A DNA stretch of 64,000 nucleotides from Fonsecaea monophora (taxonomy: Eukaryota; Ascomycota; Eurotiomycetes; Chaetothyriales; Herpotrichiellaceae), in NCBI RefSeq assembly GCF_001642475.1, contig NW_019173935.1, positions 1 through 64,000 of the forward strand. Direction: 5' to 3'. Shown here in pieces: positions 20,244 to 29,065 of this stretch. The notes below the pieces were generated by a model, which saw nothing but the letters and a program-made list of their open reading frames with translations, ran no database searches and was not told the DNA's origin. The translations under genes were made by a program, and so were the position numbers. Within the stretch, counting starts at the first letter, position 1; each line of letters begins with the position of its first letter.

Positions 20244-21491
20244 ATGGTGTTTGAACTACATATCTGGGGCCCGGCATTTGAGCTTCCTTCTATCGACGCC
20301 CAATGTCTAGCTACAATTTGTTACCTCCGTCAATGCCTGCAACCTGACCGCTGGGTGCTGATTCCCTCAAGCGATGCGCGCGTCAGTCCTTTGGGAGAAC
20401 TCCCTGCCTTGCGTGATGGCGAAACCTGGGTCGCTGGGTTCGCCAACATCGTCGACTACCTTCGGAATATCTCCAATGGCGAACAAGACCTAGACAAAGA
20501 CCTCAGCGCCCAACAACAAGCAGACTGCGTGGCATTTTCCGCCTTGATCACTTCACTTGGCCAACCTCTTCTCGATCTCAGCCTATACGTCAGCAGTGAC
20601 AACTACCTCAACCACACAAGACAAGCTCTCAGCGATATATTGACATGGCCGAACAGCTGGACTTTACCGCACGAATGGCGCGCACAAGCGAAGAAGAGAT
20701 CGGAACATTTGGGGTTGAGCAGTTTGGATGTGGACAGTGCGCAAGAAGAGGAGGATAAAAAGGCGAACGCAGGGCTAACTGCACACATACCAAAGTCTCT
20801 CAGAAAACCCAGGCAAACGGTAACGGGGCTACTAGGCCGGCACCAGCAAAAGAACCGGTTCCGACTGGATGCTGTCACTGAAGATTTCTTTGAGCCTCTA
20901 AGTGAAATGCTGGGGAAGAAGAGCTGGCTAGTGGGTGAACAGGTTTCCAGCGCTGACTGTCTGGCCCTCGGTTATCTGGCGCTGATGCAGACACCGGCAC
21001 TGGAGCATGGATGGCTGCGGGAGTCTCTACAGACAAAACATAATGACCTAAACCAATGGGTGAAGAGTCGGGTTGCGGAAGTGTTTGGTCCGCCCATCGA
21101 TGTCACTTTGGTTCTGGGACGGAAACCAGGAGATGTCGCCCAGTTGTCATTGCCATGGCGAATTCCCGCCCCCAAGAGTTTCCCGCGGGTCTTACAGGCG
21201 GTGGTTGAGCGGTGTATTAGTTCTATCCCTGTGATAGGATCATTGCATGGAGTTTCGGAAATCGGTAACACGCATGGAACAGGACGAGAACGATACCGCG
21301 AGAAACAGCTGCAATTGGCGAGACTCCAGCAACAGCGAGACATGTATCTGGGGGTGGTCGCGTCAACGATGACGATGATGGGACTGGCAGCGTGGTTGGT
21401 GTATCAAGGTCTGCTGCCTGTGCCTCGATGGGGGCGCTCTGCGCCTCGAAAGCGTGGGTTTGGCGAAGCGGGTGCCCTTCTTGGATTGTGA
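20244..21491 (+). CDS. SAM37: SAM complex subunit Sam37/Tom37 (metaxin family)
   Basis: 415 aa, ATG start (gaaaATGg), no intron. The N-terminal 45 residues (MVFELHIWGPAFELPSIDAQ and onward) are the metaxin/Tom37 thioredoxin-like segment. It continues LGELPALRDGETWVAGFANI and reaches a GST-C-like helical region near 210-280 (LVGEQVSSADCLALGYLALM). A C-terminal hydrophobic helix, VVASTMTMMGLAAWLVYQGL (about 370-390), would anchor it in the outer membrane. Sam37 helps release beta-barrel proteins from the SAM complex. Fungal Sam37 proteins have this length and the same loop between the two halves. Confidence 0.9.
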   Translation: MVFELHIWGPAFELPSIDAQCLATICYLRQCLQPDRWVLIPSSDARVSPLGELPALRDGETWVAGFANIVDYLRNISNGEQDLDKDLSAQQQADCVAFSALITSLGQPLLDLSLYVSSDNYLNHTRQALSDILTWPNSWTLPHEWRAQAKKRSEHLGLSSLDVDSAQEEEDKKANAGLTAHIPKSLRKPRQTVTGLLGRHQQKNRFRLDAVTEDFFEPLSEMLGKKSWLVGEQVSSADCLALGYLALMQTPALEHGWLRESLQTKHNDLNQWVKSRVAEVFGPPIDVTLVLGRKPGDVAQLSLPWRIPAPKSFPRVLQAVVERCISSIPVIGSLHGVSEIGNTHGTGRERYREKQLQLARLQQQRDMYLGVVASTMTMMGLAAWLVYQGLLPVPRWGRSAPRKRGFGEAGALLGL

Positions 21492-22398
21492 TATCCTCAA
21501 AGAGGTTGATGGTAATGTCTTTCCACATCCAATGTATAAGTATAGCACAGACGAATAACTGTCCAAGTCCAGATCGGTCAGAACTCACATTCCAGGACAC
21601 TTCCTTTTTTGGAGCTAAATGTTACCGCAAAGGGGATAGTGAAATCTTGGAGAAAATGAGGACCTTAAGATGGCTGGGTGCCAAGAGATCAGCCTTGTCT
21701 AATCAGCCAACTATTATTGGCTCATTTTGATGAACAGGGTTAAGATTGGGCAGGTGCTGACTGGCGATGACGGGTACCTGCCGATTCCATGCTTCAAAAT
21801 GCGACATTGACCCAATCAAAGATAACGTGGGGGTCCTTCGACGCCGAGCTCATCCAATAATGCTCCAACTGCCTTTCATCGTTCCCTCACCTTAAGGTCC
21901 TCACTTTTTCATTTCCCCCCATTGTGCCACTCTTGCTCTGTCTGCTTCACTGGAGTCGGCTTTGTCACGGTCGTTGCATCCTGACGGTGACTGCCTCCCC
22001 TCCCTCTCTCTCACTCTTCCAGAGGAGCAGGGGTGGAAGAACCTGTACTTTGTTTTATCCCATCTCCAAAAGAAACAGAAAGAGGTGCTCGCGCTGGTGC
22101 TCTGTCCTATAGAGCCTGTACATTTCCGTCTTATCATCCGGGATCTGCATCTGGTGGGATTCCGTCAACTCTAGCCGTATCTTCCAAAGCTCATTCGAGT
22201 TTTCTGCAAGCTCGGGATCTCGCCTGGTAAGGTCTTCAGCTTCTCAGCTGGCGCATAACCACGAGTTGCTCACGTATACAAGATCTAACTTGTTCCAGCT
22301 ACACCTCACATACCTTGTGCGGTTGCCCGCAGCTTCAGCCCGCCACGCTACAGGGCCGCAACCTGCTGATAGCCGCTTCCGCTGACTGTTGCGCCGAA
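21492..22398. other. Upstream region of the ZIP transporter
   Basis: About 900 bp between SAM37 and the ZIP start codon. It contains the zinc-response-like palindrome listed separately, and a possible 5'-UTR intron donor near 22227 (tggtaaggtc). No protein-coding gene is seen. Confidence 0.4.
21889..21898. promoter_or_regulatory. ACCTTAAGGT palindrome, zinc-response-element-like
   Basis: A perfect 10-bp palindrome, accttaaggt, about 500 bp upstream of the ZIP start codon. The yeast Zap1 element is ACCTTnAAGGT, so this matches both half-sites but lacks the central base. Direct observation of a near-match; the regulatory role is inferred. Confidence 0.4.
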
Positions 22399-23571
22399 AT
22401 GTCCAGCTTCGAGTCCCTGGTTGATCTGGTTGTTCGGCAAGATGAATCCGAAGCCGCCCCAGTTTGTGAGACAGGCAACGAGTACGATGGTCGCATCGGC
22501 TTACGGGTAGCCGCGCTTTTCATCATATGGGTCACTTCGTCGATAGGCGCGGCATTCCCCATCTTTGCAAACAGGCACAAAGGGCTGAAAGTGCCCGGCT
22601 GGGTGTTTTTCATTTGCAAGTACTTTGGGTCTGGAGTCATTATCGCAACCGCCTTCATCCACCTGTTAGCTCCTGCCAATGAGGCATTGACCGATCCATG
22701 TCTGACTGGACCCATAACGGAATATTCATGGGTCGAAGGTATCGTGCTGATGACTGTATTCGTACTCTTCTTTGTTGAGTTGATGGTCATGAGATACGGC
22801 AATTTCGGTGGACATGCTCATGACCACGGCGACGATGGACATAGCCATAACGAAACCCACACACCTCCCTTCGACCTTGACAGGTCCACCACCAACACAG
22901 AAATGACGAACGCTGCCGATTCGTCGCCGTACAAAGATAATCCCATCTCCGTGAGCATGCCACTATCTACTCGTGTATCTCGGGCCCAAAGTACGCATGT
23001 GCCTGGAGAAGATCACTTGGGACATGTCCGTGAACACAGCGAAATTGAGGAGGCGGCCAACCCGTTCAGCCTCGAGGATTACAAAGCGCAAATGACTGCA
23101 ATTTTCATCCTCGAATTCGGCATCATCTTTCACAGCGTCTTCATCGGACTGACGCTTGCTGTGGCCGGCAGCGAGTTCAACACCTTGTTTATCGTCATCA
23201 TATTCCACCAGACCTTTGAGGGACTGGGTCTGGGATCCCGGCTGGCGGTAACACCGTGGCCAAAGGGTCGACGATGGACCCCATACATCTTGGCCTTGGC
23301 TTATGGCCTGAGCACTCCTCTGGCCATCGCCATCGGTCTAGGTGTGAGGAAGAGCTATCCTCCCAATTCACAGACGACACTCATTGTGAACGGCATCTTT
23401 GACTCGGTGTCTGCTGGCATTCTGATTTACACTGGCTTGGTGGAGTTGATGGCCCATGAGTTTATGTTTAGCAATTCGATGCGAAAAGCGAGCATTCAAA
23501 CGGTGATGGCGGCGTTTGTCACCATGTGTCTCGGTGCCGGACTGATGGCACTACTTGGCAAATGGGCTTAG
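22399..23571 (+). CDS. ZIP-family plasma-membrane zinc transporter (Zrt1/ZrfA-like)
   Basis: The start is the ATG at 22399 (MSSFESLVDL), since the open frame upstream has no ATG; this gives 390 aa. Eight hydrophobic helices are visible. Between helices 3 and 4 lies the variable loop with the His cluster HAHDHGDDGHSHNETH (about 137-152). Helix 4 carries the ZIP signature, EFGIIFHSVFIGLTLAV. Helix 5 has HQTFEGLGLGS, the metal-binding H-Q-x2-E-G motif. Length and topology match fungal Zrt1/Zrt2. It imports Zn2+ from outside the cell. Genes of this class are usually induced by zinc starvation, consistent with the palindrome upstream. Confidence 0.93.
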   Translation: MSSFESLVDLVVRQDESEAAPVCETGNEYDGRIGLRVAALFIIWVTSSIGAAFPIFANRHKGLKVPGWVFFICKYFGSGVIIATAFIHLLAPANEALTDPCLTGPITEYSWVEGIVLMTVFVLFFVELMVMRYGNFGGHAHDHGDDGHSHNETHTPPFDLDRSTTNTEMTNAADSSPYKDNPISVSMPLSTRVSRAQSTHVPGEDHLGHVREHSEIEEAANPFSLEDYKAQMTAIFILEFGIIFHSVFIGLTLAVAGSEFNTLFIVIIFHQTFEGLGLGSRLAVTPWPKGRRWTPYILALAYGLSTPLAIAIGLGVRKSYPPNSQTTLIVNGIFDSVSAGILIYTGLVELMAHEFMFSNSMRKASIQTVMAAFVTMCLGAGLMALLGKWA

Positions 23572-24549
23572 TGAGCTATCGGTATGAAATTTTTGTTTGA
23601 AGAGTGTGGCATTTGACCATGTAAAATGTGGAATGCCGGGCTCATGTGTATGGTTGACTTTGACCGGACATGGACCAGGTCAAGGGATGAAGATAAATCA
23701 ATGATACCCTGAGAGAATCTAGCCATAGAAGCTAGATTTAGTTGCGCGACCAGAATAGACAATGCGCCATTCATTTCCAAGTGATGTGAAAAAGATTCTT
23801 AATGTTTCTGCTAAAGAACTGGTGGTGGTGCTGGGCTTAAAGTGACTGAGGGTGTATGCACGTACCTAGCCAAGCGGCTACATACCTCGTGCCCGGTACA
23901 GACATACCTTACTATACTACTGTACTATACGAGGTGCTGGTGACACCATACCGTACCATACCATACCTACATACCTATAGGTAGTTTGAGTTACCTTGGG
24001 AGGCAAGTAGGGAGGGATATTACCTGCGTACCTACCTCCCTAGACCCTAGATACCTACCTACAGTACACTACTCGGTACAGCGTACGATACTATACTACA
24101 CGATACCGGACTCCGGAAATGAGAACAAATAAACTCCTGTCAAGTTACTAGTATTTAGCTCTAGTGGACAGATAGATAACTAGACAGCCCAAGTCCCTCC
24201 ACCATCCCAACCCACCCAACCCTCCCAGGCCCAAATCCCCAGGCCAAATACCGAGAGAGAATCAACTCTCCCAACCCTAACGAGGGAGAAATGCTTCATA
24301 CAGACTGAAAGGACGGTGTTTCTTTTCTTCTCTTTTCGTTTTTTTGTTCGCCTCTTTTTCCCCGTGTAACCACACCTCCTTGGGTGGGGGACAGGACAGA
24401 GGGGGCATCATTCATTCCGCCAGCACTGGTCTTACTGGTACCGTTACTGTACTGGATCTTTCTTTGGCTATTGCGGCAAGAATCAGGGGTGTGAAACCCA
24501 TTTGGGTAACCGTTCGTCCTCTCTCCATATATTTTCCCCCCAAACCACG
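23572..24549. other. Convergent spacer, ZIP transporter / bZIP gene
   Basis: About 980 bp. The middle is the TACC/GTACCT-rich tract listed separately; the rest is C/A-rich and non-coding. Confidence 0.4.
23860..24112. repeat. TACCT / GTACC-rich low-complexity tract
   Basis: A dense mix of tacct, gtacc, ccata and actata words on both strands, including ccgtaccataccatacctac and ctacctccctagaccctaga. It has no fixed period. Similar tracts occur near 58290-58470 and 62289-62450. Confidence 0.6.
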
Positions 24550-25767
24550 TCACCCTTCCCGCGCGAGAATACCGAATAGTCGCCCGTTGTCGACGACGCA
24601 CCTGGATAGGTCCGAACTTGGTTCATCCCCACCGGTGGCCGTGGTACTAATGTCCTCGGATCGACGCATGTTGTGTTCACGGTTGTCCATCCTGCAGGCC
24701 TCGGGTGCTATGCATTGAGGGCGCGCGAGAGGTCCGTGACAGCCTAGTTCGGGGAGAATTTCGGTCTCCATTTTGACGTCGTCGCAAGGCACGCCGCGCA
24801 TACTGGCAATGATGAGGGCGGCTTCGAGACAGGGCGTGCTGTTTGCCGTGAGGGGCGGCTCGCAAAGTCTTTGCCTGTATGGGGCGGGAGAGACGGTAGG
24901 AGATGGAGTGGAAGATGGATGGCGTGCGGTTGATGATATCTCAAGGTCGGAGGTGGCGAAATTCGAAGACGGAGGCGAAGGCATCAGCGCCGGGGTATAG
25001 TCTACCTCTTCAACAAGTGGAGTCCACATACGGTCTTCGTGCGTTTGGCCGTTGACTGCTGCGACGTCGTGCACACTGAACGAGCTCGGAGGCGGTCCGG
25101 ATACGAATGATGGAGGTCGTGAAGAAAACACAGTTGTCGTCGAGTTCGTCATTTTATTGCTGGTTGGCTTGGCGGCTATTTCACGAAGCTGACTTGGTGG
25201 TGCTGGCATGACCGTAAAGGGAGTGCCCTGTGCGAATGTCTTGCCGTCGAACACACGGCTCTTCCTTGTTGGGCCGGTGCGTCTGATCTTCCGTCGTCCA
25301 TCATCACAGGAGGGACCGTCCACCTTGTCTTCCCTCTGCGGAAACCCGCTAGAACGCCCGGCCAACGACCTCTGCAGAATTTCGTTCTGCTCCCGCAAAG
25401 CCTTGACTTCCTCTCTCAAGGCACGATTCTCCTCCGCAACCCTGCGCGCTGCTAATTGCACTTCTGCAGTGGCCTGCACGCCTTGGGCTTCGTGTTCGCG
25501 TATACGGCGCTCGAGGTCTTCAATGTACACCTGTCGGCGGGCGCGGCAGCGCCGTTGATTAATCGTGTTGCGCTTGGCTTGGGGGGCCTCCATTGGCGGC
25601 ACTGATCGCGAAGGATCTATGGCTATGGGAGGAAAACTCGAGTCTGGCCGCAATGCTGATCCCTGGGCGCTCATCTCCACTGGTGTATAAGAGCCCATGA
25701 TGTGAGGCTCATTATTCATCCGCGGCGTGCCTCCGCTCTGAGGTGGAGAGTCGCGATCAATAATCAT
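24550..25767 (-). CDS. bZIP transcription factor next to arsenite methyltransferase
   Basis: 405 aa, ATG start, no intron. The bZIP region spans about residues 64-135: basic part KRNTINQRRCRARRQVYIED, then a leucine/heptad coiled coil (LERRIREHE to LREEVKALREQNEILQRSL). The rest is Ser/Pro-rich. Near the C-terminus a segment PCLEAALIIASMRGVPCDD followed by further Cys residues (ELGCH, RPQC, PEAC) looks conserved and could sense thiol-reactive agents. The basic region is not of the Yap/AP-1 N-x2-A-Q-x2-F-R type. It is divergently transcribed from the arsenite methyltransferase gene with 625 bp between start codons, so regulating that gene is a natural hypothesis, not shown. Confidence 0.85.
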   Translation of the reverse strand: MIIDRDSPPQSGGTPRMNNEPHIMGSYTPVEMSAQGSALRPDSSFPPIAIDPSRSVPPMEAPQAKRNTINQRRCRARRQVYIEDLERRIREHEAQGVQATAEVQLAARRVAEENRALREEVKALREQNEILQRSLAGRSSGFPQREDKVDGPSCDDGRRKIRRTGPTRKSRVFDGKTFAQGTPFTVMPAPPSQLREIAAKPTSNKMTNSTTTVFSSRPPSFVSGPPPSSFSVHDVAAVNGQTHEDRMWTPLVEEVDYTPALMPSPPSSNFATSDLEISSTARHPSSTPSPTVSPAPYRQRLCEPPLTANSTPCLEAALIIASMRGVPCDDVKMETEILPELGCHGPLARPQCIAPEACRMDNREHNMRRSEDISTTATGGDEPSSDLSRCVVDNGRLFGILAREG

Positions 25768-26392
25768 CCGCGTTTATGAATCAACGAGCCAGAAGCGCGC
25801 TCTTCACAACATCAACATGAATATGAGCACGTGGAAACAGTTGTTTGGAAGCCAGCTGGTATGGTTGGTTGGTCGGAGGGAGGATTGTCGTTGGCGGGCA
25901 GCGACGGCACGAAAAAACGATTTTGCGTCATTTTTTGAGCAGCACCACCACAACAGCACAAACACACGTCTAAAGCGGCAAGACGCCAAGAGCTTGTCAC
26001 CCCTGCGCTTTGATTCGTCCAGCGGCTGCTTATTTTCCATGTCCTTTCCATCCACAAACTCAATGACCAGGTGTTGACCTCGTCCTCGATTGTCCACTAG
26101 TTGTCCCAATGAGGCGTGTCTCGCTATGCTGTGACGGAACTAACCAACCATGACATTGCATATTTCCCCTTACCGCATCAGTCCTGGTTGTACGCGGGTC
26201 CTTATCCTACGATGCCAGGCCAATAGCTCCCAGGCCGTGACACACCGCTTGATGTATTAAACCTGAGCACGATACCTCCAGATCGGGACACTGTCTGTTC
26301 CAATACGTGTCACGTTGGAAAGCCCACAGGAGTTCGCCACCTCAGCCTACTTTGCACAATCTTGTCAACGTTGTATCGAGCTTCGTGCAACA
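25768..26392. other. Divergent promoter bZIP / arsenite methyltransferase
   Basis: A 625-bp spacer between the two start codons. No match to a known metal-response site was recognised by eye. Confidence 0.45.
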
Positions 26393-27286
26393 ATGGACGC
26401 CGCCACAATTTATCAGACTGTCAACACCAAGTATTCCGACCTCGCCTCTCGTGCCGACATTAGTGAAGTCCAGGCATCCAAAAGCACTCACATTGCAGCA
26501 TCTTTCGGCTATTCGTCAGAAGACCTGGCGTCCGTCCCCACCGGGACGAACCTTGGCCTCTCATGTGGGAACCCACTCGCGACGGCGAACCTTCAGCCCT
26601 ATGAGAATATGGTTGACCTCGGATCGGGCGGAGGGCTTGACTGTTTGATCGCCGCCAAGCAGATGTTGGCAAAAGGTCCCTCACCGAGTGGGAAGATATA
26701 TGGCATCGACAGGAGTGAAGCAATGATCACATTGGCGAGGAAGAATGCCACGAAGACAAACCTGCCAGAGAGCCTGGTGGAATTCATCCAAGCACCAATC
26801 ACGGAGATTTCCCTCCGAGATTCTTCAATTGACCTGGTGGTCAGTAACTGCGTCATCAACCTGGTCCCGGACGAAGATAAGCCTATCGTCTTCAGGGAAA
26901 TCTATCGACTCCTCAAGCCAGGTGGGCGGGTCGCAATCAGCGATCTTCTCGCAAAGAAGCCCATGCCAGACTATATACGACAAGACGCAGCTTTGCTGGT
27001 GGGCTGCGTCGCGGGTGCAAGCCTGGTTGACGAATATCGACATTGGATGGAGGAGGCTGGGTTTCAACATGATAGCATTGTCTTTATCAACACCGGAAAG
27101 GACTTGAACGTCTACCATGATGCGGAGGTCGCGGCGCCTTGTTGTATGGAGGCGACCCTGTCGAAGAGTTGCTGTGAGAGCAGCACAGCGGGCGCCTATT
27201 GCGTCGAGAAAAATGATAGCGATCCTGTCAGCAAGATTGACTTCAATGAATGGGTGGCTTCATATCAAATCTATGCCGTCAAATGA
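26393..27286 (+). CDS. Arsenite methyltransferase (AS3MT/ArsM family)
   Basis: 297 aa from the ATG at 26393 (caacaATGg); the longer upstream frame is unrelated to the family. The SAM-binding motif I is DLGSGGG (75-81) with GIDRSEAM following. The family hallmark SNCVINLVPDEDK is intact. The three cysteines that bind As(III) in this family are present: C58 (SCGNP), C153 (SNC) and C205 (VGCVAGA). LKPGGRVAISDL completes the Rossmann methyltransferase fold. The C-terminal tail has CC and SCC pairs (APCCMEA, SKSCCES), as in many ArsM proteins, where they may collect arsenic. The enzyme methylates arsenite using SAM and thiols, yielding methylated or volatile arsenicals. It is divergent from a bZIP factor. 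Confidence 0.95.
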   Translation: MDAATIYQTVNTKYSDLASRADISEVQASKSTHIAASFGYSSEDLASVPTGTNLGLSCGNPLATANLQPYENMVDLGSGGGLDCLIAAKQMLAKGPSPSGKIYGIDRSEAMITLARKNATKTNLPESLVEFIQAPITEISLRDSSIDLVVSNCVINLVPDEDKPIVFREIYRLLKPGGRVAISDLLAKKPMPDYIRQDAALLVGCVAGASLVDEYRHWMEEAGFQHDSIVFINTGKDLNVYHDAEVAAPCCMEATLSKSCCESSTAGAYCVEKNDSDPVSKIDFNEWVASYQIYAVK

Positions 27287-27900
27287 CTGACAGTCATCCA
27301 GCAACACCATGCGAGCAGGGCTTGTGATATAAGAGCATGTTTTACCCGATGAGATCAAACGAGGAGTTCATGTAGCCTGAATCGACAATTCCTGATATAC
27401 CTCCACAATGATTCTTACCGAACCCCAATGGCCCTGCAACAACAACACACTTGGTCCTTATCGACGCAGTACTCCTCGTACATAGTAGCGCTGCGTGATG
27501 ATCAGGAACATGTGATCTTGTGAAGTAACTGGAAAGAAAGGAGCCTGACTCCAAGAAATAACAATAATTAATAAATCTCCAAACTCCACTGCCCAATGGC
27601 CAATGAACCATGCAATTTGTACCCGGATCGCGGTCCATCATCGGCGTTGTCCCCCGGAAACCACTGCGACTTGTCTTCGTTGATTAGTATACAAGCACCT
27701 CGTTCAGCGTCCCGCGAGTGGAAATGTGACTTTATAATAGTTATTCGTCTACTATTTAGTAGTTGCGCACGATCGAGAGAAATCTCCGTGACAAAATTTG
27801 ACAGATACAACAAGAGAAATAAAATAAAAATTAAAAAACGAACAGGCACAGGTCACCTCACATCATCCAGTCATCTAGGCATCTAGGCATCCAACCAACC
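27287..27900. other. Spacer between arsenite methyltransferase and tautomerase
   Basis: About 610 bp. An A-rich stretch (27805-27840) directly precedes the tautomerase start and may be its 5' UTR or core promoter. No gene is seen. Confidence 0.4.
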
Positions 27901-28551
27901 ATGCCTCTCTACGACGTCGAGCACGTCGTCGCCCTGACAGCGGACCAACAAGAACGCCTCGCGAGGGCCTTTACCGACCTGCACTCGACGCGGTTCCGGA
28001 CGCCCCGGTTCTTCCTCAACGTGCGGTACACGGACTGTTCGGGACAGATCGTGTTCCGCAACGGGCGGCGCGCCGTGTACAACCGGGTGATACTGCGGAC
28101 GCGGGCCGGGGAGCAGCATCGGTCCAAAGAACTCTACGACGAGCACTGCCGGGACGTGATCAAGGCGTGGGAGGACATCGTGGGGAGGGAAGGCGAGTTG
28201 GGACTGAGGACGGTGTGGGTGATGGCGGCCCTGACGACGGCTGTCGAGTGCGGGATCGCCAGGCCAAAAGTGAGTGATAAACACCACCCATACATATCTT
28301 ATAATGAGAGTCGAAACCTCCCACCAGGCTCCCTTCCTTCCTACCTACCTGGCCTGAGGCAGCTTCGCTTTCTCTGGCATCTTTTCTTTCATCCCCCCCC
28401 ACAAATTCATGTCACTCAAATCGATATGATCCAGGTCGGCGAGGAAGACGAGTGGCTCAAGACAAACATGGGCGAATTTCGCAAACTGGCAGCAGCTGGC
28501 GACGAGGACTTTGTGGAATTGGTCCAGGAACTCGACTCGAGAGGTCGATGA
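27901..28551 (+). CDS. Tautomerase-superfamily protein (oxalocrotonate tautomerase-like)
   Basis: Two exons, 27901-28269 and 28435-28551, give 161 aa. The intron starts gtgagt, ends ccag, is 165 nt long and contains no in-frame stop, so an unspliced 216-aa reading is also open. The protein starts MPLYDVEH, so processing would expose Pro-1, the catalytic base of this superfamily. The segment TPRFFLNVRYTD and the later YNRVILRTRAGEQHRS match the fungal tautomerase-like family related to cis-3-chloroacrylic acid dehalogenase. The true substrate is unknown. It lies on the same strand just after the arsenite methyltransferase, but a functional link is speculative. Confidence 0.8.
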   Translation: MPLYDVEHVVALTADQQERLARAFTDLHSTRFRTPRFFLNVRYTDCSGQIVFRNGRRAVYNRVILRTRAGEQHRSKELYDEHCRDVIKAWEDIVGREGELGLRTVWVMAALTTAVECGIARPKVSDKHHPYISYNESRNLPPGSLPSYLPGLRQLRFLWHLFFHPPPQIHVTQIDMIQVGEEDEWLKTNMGEFRKLAAAGDEDFVELVQELDSRGR

Positions 28552-29065
28552 ATCCTCAACCTAAGAAAGAGATAGAGCAATTGTCGATCCTAGATTCCCC
28601 CTTCTACCCATGAACAAAGACCCGCTTTCATGAACTAATTGTGTCCCTAGTCTGGCGTGTGTCCATCACCCTCATTTCTTCGCCTCATGCCGTTTCTGCA
28701 GCTCTCAAAAAGTCCTTCCCCAGATCAGCCTCTCTTCATCTCAACGACGGTGACTTTAACCCCCCATTCACAATGAATTGAAAGAAGGCTCGGCCTGCCA
28801 AGCTCAGTTGTTTTCGTGTTCTTTGTCCCTCGGTGGGAAAGTAGAAGGGTGGTGAGAGCGAGGATAAACCAGTTAAAGAGAATGTTGTCGGTGGCCCTGC
28901 GAGGCGACTCGAATATTGTTGCTCGGAGTTGACGTTACTCTTGCTTTTCTTGTCGTCGCATCATGTCGTCGTACAAACATGAAACATCACAATGACAAAA
29001 TCTGTCAAAATAAAATATAAAAAACAACAAAACAAAACCGGCAATCCCTAAAGAAAAACATCACA
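28552..29065. other. Convergent 3' spacer
   Basis: About 510 bp, with an A-rich stretch at 29000-29060 near the 3' end of the YTH gene. No coding signal. Confidence 0.4.

Noticed and set aside
19750..20310. 186-aa plus frame before SAM37
   Set aside because: Overlaps the SAM37 start in another frame and shows no domain.
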